Source: a bacterium
Lineage (GTDB): Bacteria > Planctomycetota > UBA1135 > GCA-002686595
DNA length: 46,653 nucleotides
Direction: 5' to 3'
Assembly (NCBI GenBank): GCA_024226735.1
Contig: JAAELL010000423.1
Span: 1 to 46,653 of the forward strand
In this document: piece by piece, positions 1 through 8,858 of the stretch
How the letters are laid out: each line of letters starts with the position of its first letter
How positions within the stretch are numbered: position 1 is the stretch's first letter
The notes under the pieces: generated by a model
What the model was told of the DNA's origin: nothing
Seen by the model: only the letters and a program-made list of their open reading frames with translations
The model's database searches: none
Translations under genes and position numbers: made by a program

Positions 1-463
1 GTCCTCTTCAATCGATGCTGCTTGCTGGCACCACGCCTGATGGCGTGGTAGCGGCCCAACGCCATCGCGCCTGGCCACGAGCGATCCTCGACCCGTTCAG
101 CTCCGCCCCCGCCTTCGATGGTTGGTCGAGCCCTCCGCGCATCGAAGACACGGACCCCGCACCGGTTCCAGTCGTGCCCCCGGACACGTGGCTCGGCGCC
201 AAGGGATGGCTCCGCGCGGGCCCGCTCTCCCCAATCTCCCCCTACTGACTCCCCAAAGTATCTGCCCCATCAAGATCGCCACGGTCGCGCGAAGCGCGCC
301 GGCGACGCGACCCTCCGGGCGCGCAGCGCCCGGCCCCCACCCCATCCCGTTCTTGCCGTCACCGTCCGCCTCGGCTCGTCACACTTGCCCGAGCCGGGGC
401 GGACGGTGACGGCGAGAACGGGATGGGCCCCGTTCCTTGCTCGATCCCGAAGCCGAGGCCTCG
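1..463. other. Left-edge non-coding stretch
   Basis: I see no supportable gene here. The ORFs are short, Arg/Pro-rich and overlap one another on both strands, as expected by chance in very GC-rich DNA. The stretch holds a small perfect hairpin (stem 30-37 with 42-49, loop TGAT) and the long inverted repeat at 341-427 described separately. It lies 3' of the minus-strand gene ending at 464, so it is the end of that transcription unit. Confidence 0.6.
341..427 (-). terminator. 38-bp inverted repeat downstream of secreted-protein gene (terminator or structured 3' end)
   Basis: Arm 341-378 pairs with 390-427 over 38 consecutive positions. Read as plus-strand RNA there are only two non-Watson-Crick pairs (354/414 and 371/397), both T.G wobbles; the loop is 379-389. 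It begins 37 nt beyond the stop codon of the minus-strand gene at 464, the position expected of a terminator. The stem is far longer than a usual intrinsic terminator and has no T-tract on either side. It could instead be a transcript-stabilising 3' hairpin or a palindromic mobile repeat unit. Confidence 0.6.
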
Positions 464-1582
464 CTACTGGAACAGGATCGAGACCCCGTCCGTGAAGTTC
501 GACGTCGCCCCATCCCGGTGCCAACCCTGGAAGTTCCAAGTCAAGCCCGGGAGGATCGGCGTCGTCCCGGGGGCCGTCGCGATCGGCACGGCCGTCAGGT
601 CGATCAGGATCGAGAACTCGCCGGTCGCGCCCGAGTTCTGCACCATGCCGTCGTAGCGGCCCAGGTTCGCGCCGCCGCCGAGGCAGAAGTTGCCGGCGCT
701 TCCGCCGGGCATCGGGATGAAGCCCTGGTCGGAGCTGGCGAGGAAGTAGCCGAACTCGTTCAGCGGCAGCCCGACGGCGGTGAGCGTCACGTCGTTGTCG
801 AGGACGAGGTCGCTTCCGGTCGCGATGATCGTCGAGGGCATCCCGGTCGAGTTGGGCAGGTTGGGCGTGCAGTAGTTCATCCCGATCGGCTGGTCGGGGA
901 CGGGCTCGGTCGTCATCTCGAGGATGCCGTTCACGCCGGGGTAGAGCAGCGCCGCCATCGATTCGGGCACGGTGATGCCGCACTCCGGGGCCGACAGGAA
1001 GCTCGATTCCGCGGGGACCTCGCCCTGAGCGTTCATGCCCCAAAAGAAGTAGTCGCCGTTCGGCTGGCCGCTCTCGACCATCAGCGTCAGCTGGACGTGG
1101 GTCACGGTGTCCGGGATCACGATCATGCCAGGGTCGATCGTGATCGCCTCGACGACGAGGCTCGCGTCGGTGAAGACGTGGTCGACCGATCCCAGCAGCG
1201 GAAGCGTCACCGGGTCCTGCGGCACCATCGCGCTCGCCGAGTTGTCGTACACGGACAGGCGCAGGATGCGCGAGCCCGCCTCGGTCGACGAGTCCTCGAT
1301 GCCGACACGGATCTCGGTCACCTGCAGCAGGCCCAACGCCGTCACCGGCGTCGGGTTCACGCCGCACGCACCGGGCACGTGGTTGGTCGTATCGACGTCG
1401 CTGCGATCGAACACGCGGTGGTAGAAGTTCTCCGTCGCGCCGAGCGGGTTGTTCAGGCACGAGGGCGAGTCGACGAGCTCGATCGTCGTCGAGTCACACG
1501 TCTGGATCCAGTCCACCTGCTGCCCATGGGCAGCGGAACCTACGAGGGCACTCAGGAGCGCGAGCGCAGTAATTCGAAGCAT
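464..1582 (-). CDS. Secreted protein with planctomycete-type C-terminal domain
   Basis: Predicted 372-residue exported protein of unknown function. I chose the ATG at 1582 because it starts directly with a signal peptide (MLRITALALLSALVGSAAHG, cleavage probably after AHG). The longer ORF, starting at 1648, adds 22 Pro/Arg-rich residues ahead of it. The mature part has a few scattered cysteines and no catalytic motif I recognise. The last ~100 residues contain a pattern of the form FGYFLAS, then GNFCLGG, then a short beta-rich stretch, then TSNFTDGVSILF. From memory this resembles C-terminal domains of many secreted planctomycete proteins; the role there is unknown. No Shine-Dalgarno is obvious. 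It is the last gene of the minus-strand run, with 127 nt separating it from the toroid gene upstream. Confidence 0.8.
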   Translation of the reverse strand: MLRITALALLSALVGSAAHGQQVDWIQTCDSTTIELVDSPSCLNNPLGATENFYHRVFDRSDVDTTNHVPGACGVNPTPVTALGLLQVTEIRVGIEDSSTEAGSRILRLSVYDNSASAMVPQDPVTLPLLGSVDHVFTDASLVVEAITIDPGMIVIPDTVTHVQLTLMVESGQPNGDYFFWGMNAQGEVPAESSFLSAPECGITVPESMAALLYPGVNGILEMTTEPVPDQPIGMNYCTPNLPNSTGMPSTIIATGSDLVLDNDVTLTAVGLPLNEFGYFLASSDQGFIPMPGGSAGNFCLGGGANLGRYDGMVQNSGATGEFSILIDLTAVPIATAPGTTPILPGLTWNFQGWHRDGATSNFTDGVSILFQ

Positions 1583-1709
1583 GACGGGAGAGGGTGTCGA
1601 TCTGGGGAGCGCGGGGAGATGTGGAGACCCAAACAGACGATACCTCATTTTCCCACGTCGAGCCGGGCTTTCCCTGTCTAGGGCCCGTGGGAGCGTTCAC
1701 CGACGCCAG

Positions 1710-2861
1710 TCAACGCTGGAAGATCGGCAACAGCCCCTCGGGCAAAGCGAGGAACAGGCAGTTCATCGCCGTCGCATACGCGCTGCCGTACCGCCCGTCC
1801 ACCTTGCGTCCGTCGACCTCGTGCCTCCGGTCGATCCACGCGCCATCCTTCTCCTGCGAGACGATGACGAGCTTGGTCTCCTCGGCCGCCCAGCGGCGGA
1901 AGACCGACTCGTCGCGGTGCTGCCACAGGGCCTGCGAGAGGTAGAAGCGCTCGTAGAACGGGAAGCGTGACTGGCTCGTGTACTTCGCTTCCGCGGCGTC
2001 CATGCGGCGCAGCTCGAGCTTGCGCCAAACGTAGTCGTAGGCGTTCTGCACTTCCGGGCCGTCGTAGATGCCGATCGCGTGCAGCGTCGAGAGACTCGCG
2101 GCGGTCAAGGCGACCGACGTCTCGCGGTGCGTGTCGGAGTACATGAACCCGCCGGTCTCGTCCTGCAGGCTCTTGACGTACTTGACCGCGCGCGCGATCA
2201 CCTGCGAATCGACCTTCAGGCCGACGTTGCGCGCCGCGCGCAGGGCTTGGACGAGGCAGATCGTGACGCTGCCTTCCTTGGCGACCGAGCGCCGGGCCGA
2301 GTACTCCCACCCGCCGTCGACGCCCTGGGACACTTCGATGCGCCGCACCGCTGCCTCGAGCGCCTTTGCGATGCGCCGGCCGCGCGGGGAGCTCGGGGAC
2401 GAGCTGTAGGCCTGCGCGAGAGCGAGCGTCGCGAGGCCGTGCCCGTGCGTCTGCGACTTCACGTCGCGCTCGTCGGTGATGTAGCCGGCGATCGCGCTCT
2501 CGGGCGGCGCCTGGTGGGCGAGGAGGTAGTCGATCGCGGTGCGCACCTGGGCCTGGTGCGGGCCGCGCGCCGGTGAGTTGCCCGCCGACATCCACGCGAG
2601 CGCGGCGAGCGCCGTGATGCCGATGGGGGAATCGAACGCCGACTCCTCGCCGAGCGTCAGCGAACCGTCACCCGTCAGCGTCTGCTGCTTGGCGAGGTAC
2701 GCGAGCCCGCGCTCGAGCGCGGCGTGCTCGGGCGCGTAGGTCTCGAGTGTCGGAACCGGCTCCTGTGCGCCACGCGCGCTGCGTGTCGCCGGGACGACCT
2801 TTGGATCCTTCCCGTCGACGGCCGTGCAGATGCAGGTCGCTACGAGGAGTGCGGCGAGCAT
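1710..2861 (-). CDS. Exported alpha-alpha toroid (prenyltransferase/squalene-oxidase repeat) protein 2
   Basis: 383 residues. The short hydrophobic N-terminus (MLAALLVATCICTA) suggests export; a lipobox is not convincing because Thr precedes the Cys. The body has repeats of the form ALERGLAYLAKQQ, GITALAALAWMSAG, VRTAIDYLLAHQ and HGLATLALAQAY, typical of the alpha-alpha toroid of terpenoid cyclases and prenyltransferases. The acidic DXDD motif of true squalene-hopene cyclases is absent, so cyclase activity is unlikely. The C-terminus ALPEGLLPIFQR matches that of the toroid protein at 8859-10040 (EIPYCLLPIFQR), so the two look like paralogues. It lies 24 nt downstream of the small exported protein gene, as if co-transcribed. 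Its function is unknown; a scaffold or binding role in the envelope is an inference. Confidence 0.85.
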   Translation of the reverse strand: MLAALLVATCICTAVDGKDPKVVPATRSARGAQEPVPTLETYAPEHAALERGLAYLAKQQTLTGDGSLTLGEESAFDSPIGITALAALAWMSAGNSPARGPHQAQVRTAIDYLLAHQAPPESAIAGYITDERDVKSQTHGHGLATLALAQAYSSSPSSPRGRRIAKALEAAVRRIEVSQGVDGGWEYSARRSVAKEGSVTICLVQALRAARNVGLKVDSQVIARAVKYVKSLQDETGGFMYSDTHRETSVALTAASLSTLHAIGIYDGPEVQNAYDYVWRKLELRRMDAAEAKYTSQSRFPFYERFYLSQALWQHRDESVFRRWAAEETKLVIVSQEKDGAWIDRRHEVDGRKVDGRYGSAYATAMNCLFLALPEGLLPIFQR

Positions 2862-2885
2862 GTGTGTGGGGACGTCGAGTTTGGG

Positions 2886-3650
2886 CTAGCGATCGCCGGC
2901 GCGGTCGTTCAGGCGGCGGTAGTAGGAGTCGATCCAGTCGCGGTACTGAGCCGGCATGTCGCGGCCACCCTCGGCGCGGAAGATGTCGCGCAGGTGCACC
3001 GGCAGGTCGCCCCAACGCTCGAGCCCTTCCACCACCTGCACCGGATCCTGGGTCTCCTGGTCCGGCGACTCGTTGGCGGGGCGGCTCGGGGTCGGCTTGT
3101 CGTCCTTCTTGTTGCCGTCGGGCTTCTCGCCCTGCTTCTGCTCCGGGCTCTCCTCGGGCTTCTCCTGACCGTCCGTCTTGCGGCTGCCGGGCTTGCTCTG
3201 GCCCTGCTGCGGCATGCTCTGGCCGTCGCCCTGGCCATTGCCGGGCTTGCTGCATGAGCCGCCCTGTTGCTGGGCGATCTCGAGAATGCGGTCGATGCCC
3301 TCGAGCACCTGCTCGCCCTCGGACGACGAGCTGCGCAGGAGCGAGGCGATGCCGGACCCGCCGGAGCCCGACGGTTGGTTCGGGAGGTTCTCGAGGATCT
3401 CGTCGATCCCGCTGGCACCGATCTCGGCCAGTCGTGACGTGTCGCCGGCGCTCGCGTCGAGCAGCAGGTCACCGATCTTGTCGAGTCGCCCTTCGACCTC
3501 GAGGAAGAGCTTGGTCATCTCCTCCTGCGGGTTCTCGCCGGCGAGCTGCCCGAGCTCGTCGAGCTTCGGGCCCTCTTGTTCCTCGACTTCCTGGGCGAAG
3601 CACGGAGCGTTCAAGGCGATCAGCAGGGAGAGCAGCGGGGTGTTCTTCAT
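2886..3650 (-). CDS. Small exported low-complexity protein of the envelope operon
   Basis: 254 residues. The start at 3650 is supported by AGGA seven nt upstream and by an immediate signal peptide (MKNTPLLSLLIALNAPCFAQ). The long upstream extension of the frame overlaps the coiled-coil gene and is a shadow. The mature N-terminal half is helical and acidic (GEQVLEGIDRILEIAQQQGG). The middle, ~125-190, is a Gln/Gly/Lys/Pro-rich disordered linker. The end carries a short conserved-looking block (LPVHLRDIFRAEGG then YRDWIDSYYRRLND). Exported proteins ending in a similar block occur in planctomycete moxR/BatA-type operons, as I recall. The coiled-coil gene stops 10 nt upstream. No enzymatic motif is visible. 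Confidence 0.8.
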   Translation of the reverse strand: MKNTPLLSLLIALNAPCFAQEVEEQEGPKLDELGQLAGENPQEEMTKLFLEVEGRLDKIGDLLLDASAGDTSRLAEIGASGIDEILENLPNQPSGSGGSGIASLLRSSSSEGEQVLEGIDRILEIAQQQGGSCSKPGNGQGDGQSMPQQGQSKPGSRKTDGQEKPEESPEQKQGEKPDGNKKDDKPTPSRPANESPDQETQDPVQVVEGLERWGDLPVHLRDIFRAEGGRDMPAQYRDWIDSYYRRLNDRAGDR

Positions 3651-3660
3651 GGTCGTGTCC

Positions 3661-6519
3661 TTACTCGTCCTGGGCCTGCGCCGGATCGGGAATGCCGACC
3701 TTGCGCCGGAACTCCTTGAACAGCTCCGAGATACGCTTGTGATAGTAAGCCAAGCGCTGAATATCTTCGAGGGTGAGGGGGTTGGGCTCCTGGGAGGCGT
3801 CCGAGAGCTCGGGATGGAGCACCAGGAACTGCTCGAGGCGCTCGAGCACGTCGACCTCCATGCGCCGCAGGAGCTTGAGCTCCGCCACGTCCGGCACCAG
3901 GGGCTGCTCCGGGTTGCCCTCGGGCGGCTCGCCCTGGCTCTGCTGCTCCTCCTGGCGACGCTGGAGCTCGTTGCGCAGCGATTCCTCGAGCCACTCGAGA
4001 TTGGTGTCGATGTCCTCTTGGAGGGCCTGGATGCGCTCACCGCTCTGGTAGCCGCCGACGTCGCCCATGTCGCGCTCCACCGTCTCGAGGTCGCCCTGGA
4101 TCAGGCGTACGATCTCGGTGAAAACGAGCGCGCCCTCCTCCTCGATCGCGTCACCGATCTTCTTGGCGTGCTGGGCGAGCGTTCCTTCCTCGCGTGAGAT
4201 CTTGCGCAGGTTGGCGCGCTGCGCGCGTGACGGGCGCGCGCGTTCGCCTCGCGCCGCGTTCGCCTCGCGCGTCGCGATGACCTGCTCGGCGTGGATCTCG
4301 CGCATCATCTGCACTTCCTCGGCGATGCGGAACAGGAGCTCTTCCTGGCGTAGCTGCTGGTACTGCTCTTCCTCTTCTTCGAGCTGATCGAGCGCTTCGC
4401 GGATCTCCTGCTCGGTCTTCTGCTCCTGTTGCTGCGCCTGGTCGAGGTCGCCGCGGTCGAGGGACTCCGACGCCTCGCTCGCGCTCTGCGCCGCCTGCTC
4501 CAAGTTCGGCTGCGGCACGGGTGACTCGCGCTCTTCGTTGCGCTCGGCGAGCTGCAGGAGCTGCTCCTTGATCTGGCGTTGGCGTTCGGCGAGCTCCTCC
4601 GCGCGCTGCTGTTGTTCCGGCGTCTGCGGCTCGGTGCCTTCGTCGGCCTGCTGCGCGGCGTCGCGCAGCGCGTCGAGCGCCTCGCGCTGCGAGCTCGCCG
4701 ACTGTGCGCTCTGCCCCGATTGGCTCATCTGTTGCGCGGCCTGCTGCATCGCCTCTTGTGCGCGCTGCAGCGCCTCCTGAACCTGCTGCTGCGCTTGCGG
4801 CGACATCGAGCCCTCTTGGGCCATCTGCTCCATCTCTCCGACTTGCTCGGCGAGCTGCTCTTGCTCCTTCTGCAAGGATGCGTCGGCTTCCTCGCTGCGC
4901 TGTTCCGCGGCTGCGTCGAGCGCTTCCGAGAGCGCCTCCTGCGCGCGCTGCAGTGCCGCGCTCGCCTGCTGCGATGACTGGCTCGCCGCGGACTGCTCGC
5001 GGTTGCGCGCCGCCTGCGACGCCGATTGCATCGCTTCGGCGGCTTCGGCCAGGGCCTCGCGCGCCTCTTGCGCACCGGGCGCCTCTTCGTCGGTCGCGCG
5101 GCTCAGCTCACTCGCGATACGCTCGGCTTCGGAGCGGCCTTCCTCCTCCGCGCGCTCGAGCGCCTCGCCCATCTTGCCCTGCGCGTCGAGGCCGCGGTCG
5201 AGCGCGGTGAGCGCTTCCTGCGTCGCGCGCTGCGTGTCCTGCGACGCTCCGGTCTGGGGCGTTCCCTGCGGCGAGTCGGGAGCTTCACTCGCGGCGCGCT
5301 CCGCTGCGGCCGCAGCCTGCGCGAGCGCCTCGCGCACCATCTGCGCGGCGAGCCCGGACGTCGTCTCCTCGCCCGCCATCTCCTCCGCCGCGGCATCGGC
5401 CGTCTCGCGCGCCTCGCTCGCTTCGCCCGATGCTTTGGCCGCGGCGTTCTCGAGCGCATCCGCGCGCGCTTCCGCGTTCTTGGCGGCCGCCTCGCGCTGC
5501 TCGCTCGACTCGGCCGCGCTCATCTCGGACGAGGTCTCCGAGAGCGCCTCCGCGGCTTCCGCCGCCGCGCTGTCGCTGGCGGCGCGGCTGTGGCGCTCCT
5601 GGCGCTCGGCCTGCGCGGCGAGGCGTTCGCTCGTCTCGGAGAGCTCCTCGCTCGAGCTCGCGGAACGCGCTTCCTGGGCGGCTTCGCGCAGCGACTGTGC
5701 TGCTTCCGCGAGGCGTGCAGCACGGGCCTCGGCGCGCGTCGCCTTCTCGAGCTCGGGGCGTAGCGCCTCGAGCTTCGAGGCGTCCTGCGGCCGCCAGGCC
5801 TGGAAGGCCTCGTCCGCCAGCGCTTGCTCGCCGATGAGCTCCTCGAGGTCCTCCTTGAGGCGCTCGAGGTCGAACAGGCCCGACTCGCGCGCGCCGTCCT
5901 CGTTGCGCGCCAAGAGGTCGCGCTGTTTCTCGGTCACCTCGGAGAGCGTCTGGTCGAGCGACTTCTGCGCGTCGTTCTTCGAGTCTTCGCGCAGCTCTTC
6001 GGTCTCCTTCTGGAGTTGCGCCTCTTGATCGGCGAGCTCGTTCAGCGCGGCCTTGATCTCGCGCAACTCCTCGAGGTTCTTCTCGAGGTTCTCGAGCCCC
6101 TGGCGATCGAGCAGGATGTTGAGCAGGCGCTCGAGGTTCTGGACGATCATCTCCTGGTTGTCGAGCGCCGAGTTCGGGCGGCCCGAGCGGATGTCGTTCT
6201 TGGAGCTATCCATCAGCTCCTCGATCGTCAGCGAGCCGAGCTCCTCCGTGCGCGCGTCCAGGTGCTCGATGCCTTCGCGCAACAGCTTCGCCGCATTGAC
6301 GCGGCCCTCCGCTTCGACGCCGTCGGCGAGCGTCGTCATCGTGTCGCGCAGCCTGCGCAGCATGCGCCGGACGAGCATTTGCTCCTCGGCGAGCGACGCC
6401 TGCTCGCGCGATTGTTCCCCGTCCTGCCGAATCGCCGCGGAGCTCGCGGGCGCCGTGCACCAGAGCGCCGCGAGCAGTGCGAACGCAGCCCAGATCCCCG
6501 TTGCTCGTCCCCGTTCCAT
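3661..6519 (-). CDS. Large Glu/Gln/Ala/Ser-rich coiled-coil protein, exported or anchored
   Basis: 952 residues. I chose the ATG at 6519 because GAGGA lies ~8 nt upstream and the protein then opens with a basic stretch and a hydrophobic segment (GIWAAFALLAALWCTAPASS) that reads as a signal peptide. The alternative ATG at 6537 adds six residues inside the upstream gene. From ~60 to ~880 nearly everything is heptad-like Ala/Glu/Gln/Arg, rich in EEAQR- and AAQ-type words; this implies long coiled coil. The C-terminus, ~885-952, is more ordinary (LRRMEVDVLERLEQFLVLH, then a basic end). It overlaps no other gene and follows the DUF4175-like membrane gene by 1 nt, so translation is probably coupled. 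A structural partner of that membrane protein is the simplest inference. Confidence 0.85.
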   Translation of the reverse strand: MERGRATGIWAAFALLAALWCTAPASSAAIRQDGEQSREQASLAEEQMLVRRMLRRLRDTMTTLADGVEAEGRVNAAKLLREGIEHLDARTEELGSLTIEELMDSSKNDIRSGRPNSALDNQEMIVQNLERLLNILLDRQGLENLEKNLEELREIKAALNELADQEAQLQKETEELREDSKNDAQKSLDQTLSEVTEKQRDLLARNEDGARESGLFDLERLKEDLEELIGEQALADEAFQAWRPQDASKLEALRPELEKATRAEARAARLAEAAQSLREAAQEARSASSSEELSETSERLAAQAERQERHSRAASDSAAAEAAEALSETSSEMSAAESSEQREAAAKNAEARADALENAAAKASGEASEARETADAAAEEMAGEETTSGLAAQMVREALAQAAAAAERAASEAPDSPQGTPQTGASQDTQRATQEALTALDRGLDAQGKMGEALERAEEEGRSEAERIASELSRATDEEAPGAQEAREALAEAAEAMQSASQAARNREQSAASQSSQQASAALQRAQEALSEALDAAAEQRSEEADASLQKEQEQLAEQVGEMEQMAQEGSMSPQAQQQVQEALQRAQEAMQQAAQQMSQSGQSAQSASSQREALDALRDAAQQADEGTEPQTPEQQQRAEELAERQRQIKEQLLQLAERNEERESPVPQPNLEQAAQSASEASESLDRGDLDQAQQQEQKTEQEIREALDQLEEEEEQYQQLRQEELLFRIAEEVQMMREIHAEQVIATREANAARGERARPSRAQRANLRKISREEGTLAQHAKKIGDAIEEEGALVFTEIVRLIQGDLETVERDMGDVGGYQSGERIQALQEDIDTNLEWLEESLRNELQRRQEEQQSQGEPPEGNPEQPLVPDVAELKLLRRMEVDVLERLEQFLVLHPELSDASQEPNPLTLEDIQRLAYYHKRISELFKEFRRKVGIPDPAQAQDE

Positions 6520-6520
6520 G

Positions 6521-8851
6521 TCAGTTGTCCTCGGCATACTTTCGGGTCCTTTGCAGGAGGTTCTTTTGACGATTCAGGATGTCGCGGGTCAGCGTCAGGA
6601 CGGACTGGAAGTTGTCCCACTCGCCGAGCTTCACGAGCAGCTTGTCCAATGTCTCACGAGCGCGCGCGTGCGCCTGTGTGGCTTCGGTAAGCGCCGTGCG
6701 GACGGCAGCAGGGCCTTCGGCGGCCTGGGCGCGGGCGAGCGCGTCGAGAGTCGCCTGCGCGTCGTCTTCGCCGAGTGTCACAGCGAGACCGACGAGCTCG
6801 ACGAGATCGCCGGCGAGGTCGGCTTGGCCGAGCTGGCCCGCCGCGTACCGTTCCTGGAGCTCTGCCCAGGGCTCGGCGTGGAAGCTCTTGTCGGTGTACT
6901 CCTCGAGCAGGCCGTCGATCGCTTCGAGCAGCGGACCGGAGCGATCGTCGACGCGCGCGTACAGGACGCTCTCGGTCACCTCGGAGAGATCGCGGGCGAG
7001 GGCACGCGAGTCGCCTTGGATGCGGCGTGCGCCATGCATGAGACTGCCGATCTCGGCGCTCGCGTCCTCGGCGGGCATCTCCGGGTCGAGCACGCCGAGC
7101 GTGTCGACTGTCGAGAGCTGCTCGGACTCGGCGAGCTCGCTCAGCTTGCCGGCCTGCTCGCTCGCGCGGGCGAGTTGGTCCTTGAGGCGGCGCAGGAACT
7201 CGTCGCCGCTGACGACCCGCAGGCGCACGGGCGCCGACTGGGCCTCGCCCGGATCGGGCGTGCGGTTGTCGGTCGCGACGACCTGCAGCACGACTTGCTG
7301 ACCCTCGAGCAGCGGCATCTCGCCGCCGAGCGTGTCGACCTCGAGCCGCGCTCGGCCGACCGCGAGCACGCGCGCGCTCGAGCGGAAGCTGTCCTCGGGT
7401 CCCGGCTCGATCGGCCGCGTCGCCAGCTCGCCGCTCGCGAGCAGCTGGTCGGGATCCTGGCTCGGGCGCACGTCCCAGTTCGTCGCCTCGATGCCGAAGT
7501 CATCCTCGAAGCGCACGCGCAGCGGCACAGCGCCGCCTGCGACGACGTCGATCTCGGCCCGACCCGGGGCGAGCAGCACGATCTCGGGCCGCTTGTCATC
7601 GATGACCTGGATCGCGTAGAGGCCAGGGTCGGGGTTCGGCAAGCCGGTGTCGTCGGACAGCGCATAACGAAAGCGCAGCGAGGCGTCGGCGACGAGCTCG
7701 AAGCTGAGCCCCTCGCCCGCGGGCGCGCCGTCGGGTCGAGCTTCCTCTCCCTCGCGCGCGGGGAACGGGACGCGCGTTAGCGCGAACTCGCGGTCCTCGG
7801 GCAGGACGTGGGCGACGCCGTCCGCGTCGACCGGATCGGGCAGCATGAACACGGTCACCCGCGTGCCCTGCAGGACCTCGACGTCGGTGTCGTGCTCGAG
7901 CCGCGTGGGGCGCCCGCTGTAGGCCGGTGGCTCGACGCGGAAGGCGAGCGCGGAGACGTCCGGCGGCTGCAGGACCTGCACGCGCACGAGCGGCTCACCA
8001 CGCTCGTCGTCGCCGCCGGTCACGTAGAACTCGATGTCCTCCTGCACCGAACGCAGGAGCGTGCGGAACAGCGGCGTGCCGCCCGACGGCAGGGGCGTCT
8101 TGTGCCCGCTCGCGAAGTGCAGGATCACCTCGCTGGGGATCACGCCTTCGGCGCGGACGAGAACCGGGATGTCGCTGCCGCGCGCGGCGCGGACGAGAAT
8201 CTCGCCCTGGCTTTCGATCAGCTGTGCACGGTCGGACAGGACGGGGATCTCGACGCTCAGGAGCGTGCGCTGCGGCCACGGGACGTTCGCCCCGAACATG
8301 CGCTGGAAGAAGATGCCGGACAGCGTCGGGTTCACGGCGAACACGACCGTCGTCGCGATGCTGAGGAAGACGCCCGCCGCCATGCGGCGCCGTGGACCGT
8401 TCGCGTCGATGACGCGGCCGACGTCCAAGCCGCGCACCTGCGCCTCGGCATCCTGGATGACGCGCTCGATCAGCTCGCGACCGGGTACGGCCGTCTGCGC
8501 CTCGACCTGCGGCGCGAGCTGCACGGCGCTGACCAGAAGGTCGGACGTCTCGGGGTGCTTGCGCTCGAGCATCATCGCGAGACCGGCGCGGTCGGGGATG
8601 CGGGGCAAGAGCCGCACGAGGTCGCGGCGGAAGAAGAAGATCGGGAGCGCGACCGCGGCGAGCGAGTGCACGACGCGGATGCCGGCCGGCAGGTGCAGCA
8701 GCCAGTCGGCGAGGAAGATGAGGAGCAGCCAGGCGGCCGCGACGAAGAGGACGGTGCCCACGCCGTGCAGCCAGACCATGCGTGCGAGCCGCTCGCGCAG
8801 ACGCGCGAGCAGGGAGAGAAGGCCCGGGGCTTGGGAGGAGTTGCGGCTCAC
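6521..8851 (-). CDS. DUF4175-like integral membrane protein
   Basis: 776 residues starting at a GTG (8851), 7 nt after the upstream toroid stop. The N-terminal ~110 residues hold two hydrophobic segments (VLFVAAAWLLLIFLADWLL and VHSLAAVALPIFFF), and a third lies near 165-185 (GVFLSIATTVVFAV). Between the second and third is a cytoplasmic-type block with LAMMLERKHPETSDLL. The large region from ~190 to ~570 is beta-rich and reads like tandem extracytoplasmic Ig-like domains. The last ~200 residues are helical and charged. This layout matches DUF4175-type proteins found with moxR/BatA clusters; the molecular role is unknown. It sits between a toroid gene and the coiled-coil gene and probably anchors that assembly in the membrane. 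Confidence 0.8.
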   Translation of the reverse strand: MSRNSSQAPGLLSLLARLRERLARMVWLHGVGTVLFVAAAWLLLIFLADWLLHLPAGIRVVHSLAAVALPIFFFRRDLVRLLPRIPDRAGLAMMLERKHPETSDLLVSAVQLAPQVEAQTAVPGRELIERVIQDAEAQVRGLDVGRVIDANGPRRRMAAGVFLSIATTVVFAVNPTLSGIFFQRMFGANVPWPQRTLLSVEIPVLSDRAQLIESQGEILVRAARGSDIPVLVRAEGVIPSEVILHFASGHKTPLPSGGTPLFRTLLRSVQEDIEFYVTGGDDERGEPLVRVQVLQPPDVSALAFRVEPPAYSGRPTRLEHDTDVEVLQGTRVTVFMLPDPVDADGVAHVLPEDREFALTRVPFPAREGEEARPDGAPAGEGLSFELVADASLRFRYALSDDTGLPNPDPGLYAIQVIDDKRPEIVLLAPGRAEIDVVAGGAVPLRVRFEDDFGIEATNWDVRPSQDPDQLLASGELATRPIEPGPEDSFRSSARVLAVGRARLEVDTLGGEMPLLEGQQVVLQVVATDNRTPDPGEAQSAPVRLRVVSGDEFLRRLKDQLARASEQAGKLSELAESEQLSTVDTLGVLDPEMPAEDASAEIGSLMHGARRIQGDSRALARDLSEVTESVLYARVDDRSGPLLEAIDGLLEEYTDKSFHAEPWAELQERYAAGQLGQADLAGDLVELVGLAVTLGEDDAQATLDALARAQAAEGPAAVRTALTEATQAHARARETLDKLLVKLGEWDNFQSVLTLTRDILNRQKNLLQRTRKYAEDN

Positions 8852-8858
8852 GTTCGGC

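Noticed and set aside
5003-6028. Long Ser/Ala/Arg-rich plus-strand ORFs opposite the coiled-coil gene
   Set aside because: They are complementary-frame shadows created by the codon bias of the Ala/Glu/Gln-rich gene on the minus strand; they have no domains.
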